From Thalassomonas viridans (lineage in GTDB: Bacteria; Pseudomonadota; Gammaproteobacteria; Enterobacterales; Alteromonadaceae), in contig NZ_CP059734.1 in NCBI RefSeq assembly GCF_000948985.2, forward strand, positions 434,001 through 498,000: DNA of 64,000 nucleotides, given 5' to 3'. A program made the translations under genes and the position numbers. The notes under the pieces were generated by a model that worked only from the letters and a program-made list of their open reading frames with translations, was not told where the DNA came from and ran no database searches. The first letter of the stretch is position 1. Every line of letters begins with the position of its first letter. This document shows, in pieces, positions 1-9,600 of the stretch.

Positions 1-3000
1 CTTAGCTGGGGGTACAACAGCGATTTATTTAACACGGATACCATAGCGCGTATGGCCAAACACTTTGAGTTGTTGTTGGCCGGGTTGGTAAATGCGCCGC
101 AGGAGAATGTCTTTGCCATTGATATGTTGCCGGCAGAGGAAGTACGTCAGCAATTAACCAAATGGAATGATACGCAAGCAGATTTTCCGAACGACAAATG
201 TATTCATACATTATTCGAAGAACAGGCCCAATGCACTCCGGATGCCGTGGCGCTTGTATTTGAAGAAAGCCGGCTGACCTATGGCGAGTTAAATGAAAAA
301 GCAAACCGGCTTGCACATTATCTGATCCGGGAAAGAGGCATAACCCCGGATACCCTGGTGGGTATTTGTGTGGAGCGCTCGCTTGAAATGATTGTCGGTA
401 TTATGGGGATCCTCAAAGCCGGTGGCGCCTATGTACCGCTTGATCCGGCTTACCCGGCGGCACGTTTGGCGTATATGCTGGAAGATGCGAACCTAAGCAC
501 AGTATTGACGCAAGAAAAACTTAAGGGGAAAATACCTGTCGAAAATAGCCAGGCGGTAATCCTTGATGGTGAGGAGATGTCTGCCCGGTTACAGGCATAC
601 CCAACGGACAATATTGCTGTTGACGGCTTAACCTCAAGCCATTTGGCGTATGTTATTTATACCTCAGGCTCGACGGGTAATCCCAAAGGCGTGATGGTTG
701 AACATAAGAATATTATGTCATTTAACCAATCGTTTATTGAACATTTGAATTTGCTTGGTGCGAGTGACGATTCATCATGGTTGTGGGCTAATTCTTTTTC
801 TTTTGATGCCTCCATTAAAGGCCTGTTGTGTTTATTGCAGGGGAATAAAGTTGTGATCGCTTCCGAGATGGACAGTAAGTCTCCGGAGGCTATTTTATCA
901 TTGATAAAGCGGCATAATATTGAGGTGTATAACGCCAACCCTTATATGCTTGAAAGCCTAATCATGCATATGAAGGAAGCAGGAGAAGCGCCTTTAAGCC
1001 TGATTTCCGGTGGAGAGCAAATATCAAAAAACATTTTTTATAAACTCCAGTCTTATGTTGACAAGCACGGGCGGCGCCTGATCAATGCATACGGGCCTAC
1101 CGAAACTACGATTAATAGTGCTTATGCGGTATTAACCGACAGGGTTATTATTGGACGGCCGACAAAAAACACGCAACTTTACGTATTGGATAAATACCAT
1201 ACGCCGGTGCCGGTAGGAGCTTTTGGAGAACTTTATATCGGCGGTGCTGGTCTTGCACGCGGTTATTTAAATCAGGCAGAGCTCACGCGTGAGAAGTTTA
1301 TCCCTAACCCGTTTGTTGATAAAACTAAAGCCAACACTGGGCCCAACAGCAGTGAGCGTTTATATAAGACCGGCGATTTAGTGCGTTACCTGCCGGACGG
1401 TAACCTGGAATTCTTGGGGCGCATCGACCACCAGGTCAAAATACGCGGCTTCCGGATAGAGTTGGGGGAAATAGAGCAGCAATTATTATCACATGATGAA
1501 GTGAATGATGCCGTGGTTGTCGCCCTGGAAAGCGGGGAAGGGGATAAGCGCCTGGCGGCGTATGTAACCTGTGATAACGCATCAGCCATGCTTGCTGATA
1601 ATGAAGAGGCTCAAAGGTTACGCCGTGATTTCCTTGCTTCCCTAAAAGCAAGCCTGGCCCAAGACTTGCCCGATTACATGGTGCCCTCAGCCTTTATGCT
1701 GCTTGAACAGTTACCCTTAACCCCCAACGGCAAGGTGGACCGTAAGGGCTTACCGGCGCCTGATATGTCCCAGCAGCAAAAGGCCTATGTGGCCCCGGTG
1801 ACCGAGACAGAGAAACGGTTATGTGACATCTGGCAAGAGGTGTTGGGGCTTGAGCAGGTGGGCATGACAGATAATTTCTTCGAACTCGGCGGCCATTCAT
1901 TGCTTGCAACGAAACTGGTTGCGGCGGTTAATACGCATTTAGGCATTGAAGCGCCGCTAAAGCTTTTGTTTAGCGCACCGACCCTTGCCGGGTTCTCATC
2001 AGAGTTGGCGGTATTGGCGCCGGGGCTTGCGCGGCCATCTATTAGTTTTGCTTCCCGTGAACAGGACTTACTCCCCTCCTTTGCCCAGCAGCGTTTATGG
2101 CTGCTGGATAAAATAGACGGCGGCAGTGTGCATTACAATATGCCGGGGGCTATACGCTTAACGGGCAACCTAGATGTTGAAGCACTCACGAAAGCATTAG
2201 CTGGCATAGTTGAGCGCCATGAGAGTTTAAGGACCTATTTTGTTGAAGGTGATGACGGTGAGCCTTTACAGGTTATTCGTCCTTTTTCCGGCATTGAAGT
2301 ACCTGTGACGGACATCTCCTTATTACCTGAGGGTGAACGGGCATTTGATTTAGCTGAGCTTGTTTCGGCAGAGGCAAACAAGGCGTTCGACCTGAGCGCG
2401 GATCTGATGCTGCGGGCGCAGCTTGTCAAAATGTCGGGTGATGAACATGTGTTACTGGTCACCATGCACCACATCGCCTCGGACGGCTGGTCGATGGGGA
2501 TCTTGATTAATGAGTTCAGTGCCCTATATGGGGCTTACGTGCGCGGTGAAGAAAGCCCGTTATCCCCGCTTGAGATCCAGTATGCCGATTATGCCCGGTG
2601 GCAGCGTGACTGGCTGCAGGGGGAGGTGCTGGATGAGCAGGTCGGTTATTGGCAGCAACAACTGGCCGGCATCCCTGTGGTGCATAGCTTACCGCTTGAT
2701 AACCCGCGCCCTAAGGTGCAAACCTTCAACGGGGCTTATCACCACAGTGTTATCGACTCTCAGCTTCACGATAAACTCAACGGCTTATGCCGTGAAGTTG
2801 ACGGCACCTTGTTCATGGGGCTGCATGCCGCCTTCTCTGTGCTGTTGGCACGTTACAGCAACGAAACCGATATTGTTGTCGGCAGCCCGATAGCAAACCG
2901 GGAACAGGCAGAGGTCGAAAACCTGATTGGTTTCTTTGTCAATACTTTGGTGCTGCGCAGTGATCTTTCCGGCAACCCGAGTTTTGCCGCCTTGCTTGAG

Positions 3001-6000
3001 CAGAGCAAACAGATGTTGCTGGATGCCTACGCGCACCAGCAGGTGCCGTTCGAGCAGCTGGTGGAAAAACTCCAGCCTGAGCGTAACCTGAGTCACAGCG
3101 CCCTGTTCCAGGTGATGCTGGTGTTGCAAAACAACGAACAGGGCACGCTGGAGTTACCGGATTTAACCCTAAGTCCCGTCGACCAGTTGGGGGATATTGC
3201 CAAGTATGATCTAACCCTTACTGTTACCGAAAACGAAACTGGTTTACACCTTAGCTGGGGATATAATAGCGATTTGTTCAACGCCGGTACTATAGAGCGT
3301 TTGGCCACACATTTTGAGCTGTTATTGACCGGCTTAGTGAATAACCCGCAAGAGCGTGTTTTTGCCGTTGGGATGTTATCGCCAGAAGAGATGCACCAGC
3401 AACTTGTCCAGTGGAATGATACCGAAGCCGACTATCCAAAAGATAAGTGTATTCATGTTCTTTTTGAACAACAGGCTGCGGCAAATCCTGATGCCATCGC
3501 CGTCGTCTTTGGTGAGCTCCAATTAACTTATGGCGAGTTAAATGAACAAGCAAACCGGCTGGCGCACTTTTTAAGGGCGCAGTACCAGATCGGCCCGGAT
3601 ACCTTAGTCGGCCTTTGCCTTGAGCGCTCGCCCATGATGGTTATCGGGATTTTGGCCATCCTGAAAGCGGGCGGCGCCTATATCCCGTTATCGCCGGCTT
3701 TGCCGCCGTCACGCCTGCACGGCCTTGTCACGGCAGCGCAGGTGAGCCTTGTCTTGTCGGATGCAAATACGCGTGAGCTGCTGCCTTCCCTTAGCGCCGA
3801 TGTCGTCGCCCTGGACGACCCTGATTTTGTGCGCGATCTGCAGCGCTATGCGGCGGCGAATATTCCGGCAGCGGCGCTGGGGCTGAGTGAGCAACACCTG
3901 GCCTATATCATTTATACCTCAGGCTCAACCGGAACCCCCAAAGGGGTGATGATAGAGCACAGGGCGTGTATCAACCATTGTTATGCGATGATCAGCGCCC
4001 TGTCTTTACATGCCGGCGACAGCATAGCGCAAACCGCCGCGTTAAGTTTTGACATTTCGGTATGGCAAACGCTGACCATGCTGCTGGTGGGGGGACGGAC
4101 TGTCATTATCGAGGATGATACCGTCAAATCGCCGGCGGCTCTACTCGCCGCCGTCGACCGGCACCAGGTGTCTGTTTTGCAAATCGTCCCGGCCCTGATG
4201 AACCTGGTGCTGGACGAGTACAGCGGGGAAACACGGCAGCTGAAGTCCCTCAAAGTCATGTCGGTGACCGGCGAGGCGTGCCCGGTCAGCCTGCAGCAAA
4301 GGTGGGAGGCGGCCTTTGGCCATATCCCGCTACTCAATGCCTATGGCCCGGCAGAATGCGCCGATGACGTGTTACTTTACAGCAACAAAGCCATCGCCCA
4401 TGAACACCTTGCGCTATTCTCCCGGCGGGAGTCGGAAGTGCGGGGCTACTGCCGGGACTTCCCGGCGTTATTTGACAAGGCGACAGGCTCCGAGCTCTTT
4501 GACCACACAGGCCGGCGCTACCTGGATTTATTTTCCGGCGCAGGCGCATTAAATTACGGCCATAACAACCCCGTGCTCAAGTCTTCCCTGCTCGATTATC
4601 TGAATGAAGACGGGATCACGCATTCACTCGACCTGTTTACGCGGGCCAAAGCGAGGTTTTTACAAGTTTTTGAGCAGCATATCCTGACCCCGAGAGCGCT
4701 CGACTATAAAGTCATGTTCCCCGGGCCGACCGGCACCAATGCCGTTGAAGCCTCGCTTAAGCTGGCCAGGAAAGCGACCGGCCGGAAGTGGGTCGCCCAT
4801 TGTAAAAACAGCTTCCACGGGATGAGCATGGGCTCGTTATCCGTCTGCGGGGGGAGCGCCTTTAAGGACAGGGCGGGGATCCCCTTGGGTTATACCAGGG
4901 AAATCGCCTTTGTTTCCCGGGAAGACAAGTATGACGAGGATGTGGCCTTAAAGTGTCGGCAGGAGATAGAGGCGATAGAAGAGCTGCCGGCGGCCATCAT
5001 ACTGGAAGTCGTGCAGGCGGAAGGGGGGATCAATGTTGCGCACGGGCAGTGGCTGCAGGACTTGTTTGCCTACGCCAGACAACAAGGTATTTTGCTTATC
5101 GTCGATGATATTCAGGCGGGATGCGGACGCACGGGGCGCTTTTTCAGTTTTGAGCATTTCGGGGTGACGCCGGATTTGGTGTGCCTGTCGAAATCCATCG
5201 GCGGTTACGGTTTGCCGATGTCACTGGTGCTTATTCGTCCGGAACTGGATGTTTTTTCGCCGGCCGAGCACAATGGCACCTTCCGGGGGAACAACCATGC
5301 TTTCATTACGGGCGCGAAAGCGATAGAGTACTACTGGGGCGACGGCGGTTTTGAGCAAGAAGTTCAGGCGCGCGCCGCGTACCTCAAGCAGGGGTTGGCA
5401 GCACTCATTGCCAAATACCCGGCCTTACAGGGGCAATATAAAGGGCTGGGCATGATGCAGGGGATAGCCTGCACGCCGGCAGCCTTAGTCAGTCAAATCA
5501 AACAGCAGGCCTTTGAGCAGCAGGTGGTTATCGAGGCCGCAGGACGTCAGGATGAAGTGCTGAAGTTTCTGCCGGCACTGACGATGAGCAAAGCGCAACT
5601 GGCAGCCTGCTTAACCATCATGGACAGGGTTATCGGCCAGGTGTTGGCGCCGGCAGGCACTTCGCAGCCGATGTCGACCATGCCGATAGGCAAACCGATA
5701 GGGAATTTAAGGGTTTATGTTGTTGATGAGCACGGGCAGTTAATGCCCCGCGGCGCGGTAGGCGAGTTGTGGGTGGCCGGAGACGGCTTGGCCCGGGGTT
5801 ACTTTAACCAGGCCGGGATGACGCATGAGCGGTTTGTCGAGCGGGAGATAGCCGGACGCGTCGAAAGGGTTTATAAGACGGGGGACTTAGTGCGCTGGTT
5901 GCCGGACGGCAACATGGAGTATATAGGACGCCTTGACCATCAGGTGAAAATCAGGGGCTTTCGTATCGAGCTGGGGGAGGTAGAGCACCAGTTATTATCC

Positions 6001-6624
6001 CATGAAGCGGTGAATGATGCGGTGGTGGCGGCGCAAGTCAGTGACAGCGGTGACAAGCGGCTCGTGGCTTATGTGACGCACGATAACGCGGCGGCCATGC
6101 TTGGCGGGGATGACAAGGCGCAGGGTTTGCGCCATGGGTTTATCGATGCACTCAAAGCCGCCCTGGGAGGGTGTTTGCCTGAGTATATGGTGCCTTCATT
6201 TTTTGTGGTGCTTGAGCGGCTACCGCTTACCCGCAACGGCAAGGTTGACCGTCAGGGGCTGCCGGTGCCGGACATGTCGCAACAGCAGCAGGCCTACGTT
6301 GCCCCGGCGACAGACACGGAAAAGCTGTTGTGTGACATCTGGCAAGAGGTGTTAGGGGTTGAGCAGGTAGGGATCACCGATAACTTTTTTGCATTGGGTG
6401 GACACTCCCTGCTGGCGACGAAACTCGTTACCAGGGTCAATAAACAGTTAGGTATAAAGTTCACTTTAAATGATTTTTTTAGGGTGCAGTCCATTTCGGA
6501 AATAGCACCGTTAGCCGATGATTTAATTGTTATCAACAAATTATCATCAGGTGATTTAGATATAAATTCATTAACTGAGGCTCAGTTAGAGCGTTATTTA
6601 GATGTATTGCAGGTCGAAAAATAA
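1..6624 (+). CDS. NRPS, 5'-partial: (C)-A-PCP-C-A[EctB aminotransferase]-PCP
   Basis: The reading frame is open from base 1 (reading LSWGYNSDLF, the tail of a condensation domain), so the true start lies before the window; the first ATG at 52 is internal. Order by nucleotide: C-domain tail 1-110; A1 180-1760 (a3 YTSGSTG at 658, a5 NAYGPTE at 1084); PCP1 with carrier Ser codon 1897-1899; C 2050-3400 with intact HHIASDG; A2 N-part 3440-4390; EctB-like aminotransferase 4400-5640; A2 C-part 5670-6260 resuming at motif a6 and ending in NGKVDR; PCP2 6300-6480; short C-terminal tail ending LDVLQVEK, probably a docking segment. Specificity residues read by eye against GrsA: A1 D-A-K-N-I-G-A-I-N (no confident substrate); A2 D-I-W-Q-S-T-A-D-D, which I recall as close to Dab-type codes of pseudomonad lipopeptide synthetases. 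It adds two residues, the second probably 2,4-diaminobutyrate. The next NRPS starts 3 bp after the stop. Confidence 0.95.
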   Translation, partial: LSWGYNSDLFNTDTIARMAKHFELLLAGLVNAPQENVFAIDMLPAEEVRQQLTKWNDTQADFPNDKCIHTLFEEQAQCTPDAVALVFEESRLTYGELNEKANRLAHYLIRERGITPDTLVGICVERSLEMIVGIMGILKAGGAYVPLDPAYPAARLAYMLEDANLSTVLTQEKLKGKIPVENSQAVILDGEEMSARLQAYPTDNIAVDGLTSSHLAYVIYTSGSTGNPKGVMVEHKNIMSFNQSFIEHLNLLGASDDSSWLWANSFSFDASIKGLLCLLQGNKVVIASEMDSKSPEAILSLIKRHNIEVYNANPYMLESLIMHMKEAGEAPLSLISGGEQISKNIFYKLQSYVDKHGRRLINAYGPTETTINSAYAVLTDRVIIGRPTKNTQLYVLDKYHTPVPVGAFGELYIGGAGLARGYLNQAELTREKFIPNPFVDKTKANTGPNSSERLYKTGDLVRYLPDGNLEFLGRIDHQVKIRGFRIELGEIEQQLLSHDEVNDAVVVALESGEGDKRLAAYVTCDNASAMLADNEEAQRLRRDFLASLKASLAQDLPDYMVPSAFMLLEQLPLTPNGKVDRKGLPAPDMSQQQKAYVAPVTETEKRLCDIWQEVLGLEQVGMTDNFFELGGHSLLATKLVAAVNTHLGIEAPLKLLFSAPTLAGFSSELAVLAPGLARPSISFASREQDLLPSFAQQRLWLLDKIDGGSVHYNMPGAIRLTGNLDVEALTKALAGIVERHESLRTYFVEGDDGEPLQVIRPFSGIEVPVTDISLLPEGERAFDLAELVSAEANKAFDLSADLMLRAQLVKMSGDEHVLLVTMHHIASDGWSMGILINEFSALYGAYVRGEESPLSPLEIQYADYARWQRDWLQGEVLDEQVGYWQQQLAGIPVVHSLPLDNPRPKVQTFNGAYHHSVIDSQLHDKLNGLCREVDGTLFMGLHAAFSVLLARYSNETDIVVGSPIANREQAEVENLIGFFVNTLVLRSDLSGNPSFAALLEQSKQMLLDAYAHQQVPFEQLVEKLQPERNLSHSALFQVMLVLQNNEQGTLELPDLTLSPVDQLGDIAKYDLTLTVTENETGLHLSWGYNSDLFNAGTIERLATHFELLLTGLVNNPQERVFAVGMLSPEEMHQQLVQWNDTEADYPKDKCIHVLFEQQAAANPDAIAVVFGELQLTYGELNEQANRLAHFLRAQYQIGPDTLVGLCLERSPMMVIGILAILKAGGAYIPLSPALPPSRLHGLVTAAQVSLVLSDANTRELLPSLSADVVALDDPDFVRDLQRYAAANIPAAALGLSEQHLAYIIYTSGSTGTPKGVMIEHRACINHCYAMISALSLHAGDSIAQTAALSFDISVWQTLTMLLVGGRTVIIEDDTVKSPAALLAAVDRHQVSVLQIVPALMNLVLDEYSGETRQLKSLKVMSVTGEACPVSLQQRWEAAFGHIPLLNAYGPAECADDVLLYSNKAIAHEHLALFSRRESEVRGYCRDFPALFDKATGSELFDHTGRRYLDLFSGAGALNYGHNNPVLKSSLLDYLNEDGITHSLDLFTRAKARFLQVFEQHILTPRALDYKVMFPGPTGTNAVEASLKLARKATGRKWVAHCKNSFHGMSMGSLSVCGGSAFKDRAGIPLGYTREIAFVSREDKYDEDVALKCRQEIEAIEELPAAIILEVVQAEGGINVAHGQWLQDLFAYARQQGILLIVDDIQAGCGRTGRFFSFEHFGVTPDLVCLSKSIGGYGLPMSLVLIRPELDVFSPAEHNGTFRGNNHAFITGAKAIEYYWGDGGFEQEVQARAAYLKQGLAALIAKYPALQGQYKGLGMMQGIACTPAALVSQIKQQAFEQQVVIEAAGRQDEVLKFLPALTMSKAQLAACLTIMDRVIGQVLAPAGTSQPMSTMPIGKPIGNLRVYVVDEHGQLMPRGAVGELWVAGDGLARGYFNQAGMTHERFVEREIAGRVERVYKTGDLVRWLPDGNMEYIGRLDHQVKIRGFRIELGEVEHQLLSHEAVNDAVVAAQVSDSGDKRLVAYVTHDNAAAMLGGDDKAQGLRHGFIDALKAALGGCLPEYMVPSFFVVLERLPLTRNGKVDRQGLPVPDMSQQQQAYVAPATDTEKLLCDIWQEVLGVEQVGITDNFFALGGHSLLATKLVTRVNKQLGIKFTLNDFFRVQSISEIAPLADDLIVINKLSSGDLDINSLTEAQLERYLDVLQVEK
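4400..5640 (+). other. EctB-like diaminobutyrate aminotransferase domain inside an A domain
   Basis: A full-length class III PLP aminotransferase of the EctB/Dat type (L-2,4-diaminobutyrate:2-oxoglutarate transaminase) is embedded in frame in the second A domain. It opens with the EctB N-terminus (SRRESEVRGYCRDFP), followed by GAGALNYGHNNP, FPGPTGTNAVEASLKLARK, VDDIQAGCGRTG, the PLP-lysine motif CLSKSIGGYGLP (Lys codon 5191-5193) and EHNGTFRGNN. The adenylation fold stops just after a5 (NAYGPAE, about 4336-4356) and resumes before a6 (GELWVAGDGLARGY). Known family chemistry is amination of aspartate-beta-semialdehyde by glutamate to give Dab. I infer that the domain supplies Dab to its own A domain; action on a carrier-bound substrate is possible but less likely. 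Confidence 0.93.
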
Positions 6625-6627
6625 ATA

Positions 6628-9600
6628 ATGAAAAATTCGAACGATAGCGAATTAATAGAACAAAAACGCAAATTACTGGCAGCATTATTAGCTAAACATA
6701 AAGAATCTAACAAGTCAGAATCAATATTAAATAACCGGAAAGCCGATCGGACTCAGAAGCTTTCGCTTTCCTTTGCCCAGCAACGTTTATGGTTGCTGGA
6801 TAAAATAGACGGCGGCAGTAGTCATTACAATATGCCGGGAGCTTTACGTTTAACGGGCGACCTAAATATCGGGGCGCTCACCAGGGCGCTGACGACCATA
6901 ATTGAGCGCCATGAAAGCTTACGGACTTACTTTGTTGAAGGTGATGACGGTCAACCTGCACAGGTTATTCGTCCCCCTTCCGGCATTGAGGTGTCATTGA
7001 CAGATATGTCCTTATTGCCTGAGGCCGAGCGTGAGTCTGACTTGGCCGGGCTTGTGGCGGCAGAAGCGGGCAAACCGTTCGATCTGAGCACGGATTTAAT
7101 GCTGCGCGCCCAGCTTGTCAAAGTCGCGGCGCAATCGCACGTGTTATTGGTGACCATGCATCATATCGCCTCCGATGGCTGGTCGATGGGACTCTTGATT
7201 AATGAATTCAGTGCGCTTTATGCTGCCTATGTGCGCGGAGCAGATAATCCTCTGCCGGAGCTTGAGGTTCAATATGCCGATTACGCGCAATGGCAGCGTG
7301 ACTGGCTGCAAGGCGAAGTGCTTGATAAGCAGCTGGGGTACTGGGAAAGGCAACTGGCCGGGCTGCCTGCGGTGCACAGTCTGCCGCTCGATAACCCGCG
7401 CCCTAAGGTGCAAACCTTCAACGGTGCTTATCATTATAGCGCCGTTGACGCTAAGGTCAGCGATAAACTCAATGCTTTATGCCAGGATATCGGCGGTACT
7501 TTGTTTATGGGGCTGCATGCGGCATTTTCGGTATTACTGTCACGTTATAGCAATGAAACCGATATTGCTGTCGGTAGCCCGATAGCAAACCGTGAGCAGG
7601 CAGAAGTTGAGCACCTGATAGGTTTCTTTGTCAATACCCTGGTACTGCGCAGCGATCTCTCCGGCAAGCCGAGTTTTGCCGCCTTGCTTAAGCAGAGCAA
7701 ACAGATGTTACAGGATGCTTACGCGCATCAGCAGGTGCCGTTTGAACAGCTTGTTGAAAAGCTCCAGCCTGAGCGTAGCTTAAGTTACAGCCCGTTATTC
7801 CAGGTGATGCTGGTGTTACAAAACAACGAACAAGGCACGCTTGAGTTGCCCGGCTTATCCTTAAGTCCCGTCGAGCACTCGGTTACCATTGCCAAGTACG
7901 ACTTAACCCTTAACGTTACCGAGAGCAAAAACGGTTTACATATTGGCTGGGGATACAATACCGATTTATTTGACATGGCCAGCATAGAGCGTTTGGCCAA
8001 CCACTTTGAACTGCTATTAACTGGCCTGGTCAACGCGCCGCAAGAAAATGTCTTTGCCATCGAGATGCTGCCGGCTGAAGAAGTGCGACAGCAATTAACC
8101 GAATGGAACGGCACGGTAACAGATTTCCCGGCAGGCAAATGCATTCATCAGCTTTTTGAAGCACAGGTAAAGGAAAATCCGGGTGCCATCGCCCTGGTGC
8201 TCGAAGAAACCCAGCTAACCTATGGCGAGTTAAATGCTAGGGCTAACCAGCTGGCGCAATATCTTATCCGGGAAAGAGGCGTGACCCCGGATACCTTAGT
8301 TGGTCTTTGCACCGAGCGCTCGCCTGAGATGATAGTGGCTATTATGGGGATTCTCAAAGCCGGCGGCGCCTATGTCCCGCTTGATCCCGGTTACCCGTCG
8401 GCGCGCTTGGCGTATATGCTGGATGATGCCAACCTGCACACGGTATTGACGCAAACGTCATTGCAGGGCCAAACACCGGTTACAGACAGTCAAGCCGTTT
8501 ATCTTGACAGCGGGGAGATGCTTGCACAGTTGCAAACATACGCAACGGATAATGTCGCGCTTGATACCTTAACTTCAAATCATTTGGCGTATGTGATTTA
8601 TACGTCCGGTTCGACCGGGGAGCCTAAAGGGGTGATGGTCGAGCATAAGGCGCTAGTAAACAATATTGTTGATAATGCGACCCGGTTTGGGGTAGATGGC
8701 AATAGCGTCTTTTTACAAAGTATTTCTATTAACTTCGATGCCGGCTCCTGGGTTATCTGGATGTCCCTTTCAAAAGGGGCCAGCTTAACCATAACGCCAT
8801 CTTTGTTTTTGGATACCGGTTCAGAGAAGGCCTTTCCATATAAGGATGTGAGCCACTTGATGATGACACCGTCAAGCCTAGCGCTTCTTGAGCCGGGGGA
8901 TTTTGAGGGGATAAAAAGTATCATTGTCGGCGGTGAACCCTGCAGCCAGGCTTTAGCCGGGACATGGCAAGGGGTCGGAAGCTTCTTTAACGCTTACGGC
9001 CCAACCGAAGCCGCCATATGTTCTACCGTTAGTGAAATCTTTCCTGATAAGCCTGTTACGCTTGGCGAACCTATTAATAACGTTACCTGCCATGTACTTA
9101 ACAACGCCAGGTGCGTTCCCGTCGGCGTCGCGGGTGAACTCCATATAGGCGGAGCAGGTCTGGCACGGGGCTACCTGAATCAGCCTGAGCTCACGCGTGA
9201 GAAATTTATCCCGAACCCGTTTTTTGACAAAAACGATCCAAACAGCAGCGAGCGCCTGTATAAAACCGGCGATCTGGTACGGTACCTGCCCGATGGCAAG
9301 CTGGAGTTTTTGGGGCGGATAGACCATCAGGTGAAAATCAGGGGGCTGCGCATAGAGCTGGGAGAAATCGAGCATCAGTTACTTATACATGACCAGGTGA
9401 ATGATGCCGTGGTGGAAGCGCTTGCGGGCGACGGGGCCGGCAAGTATTTAGTCGCTTATGTCACCCATGATAATGCGGCAGCAATGCTTGCTGAAGATAA
9501 GCATGATGCAACACAAACATTACGACATGATTTTATTGAGGCACTCAAAGCGGCTTTAAATCAGGAGCTGCCCGATTACATGGTGCCGCCCGCATTTGTG

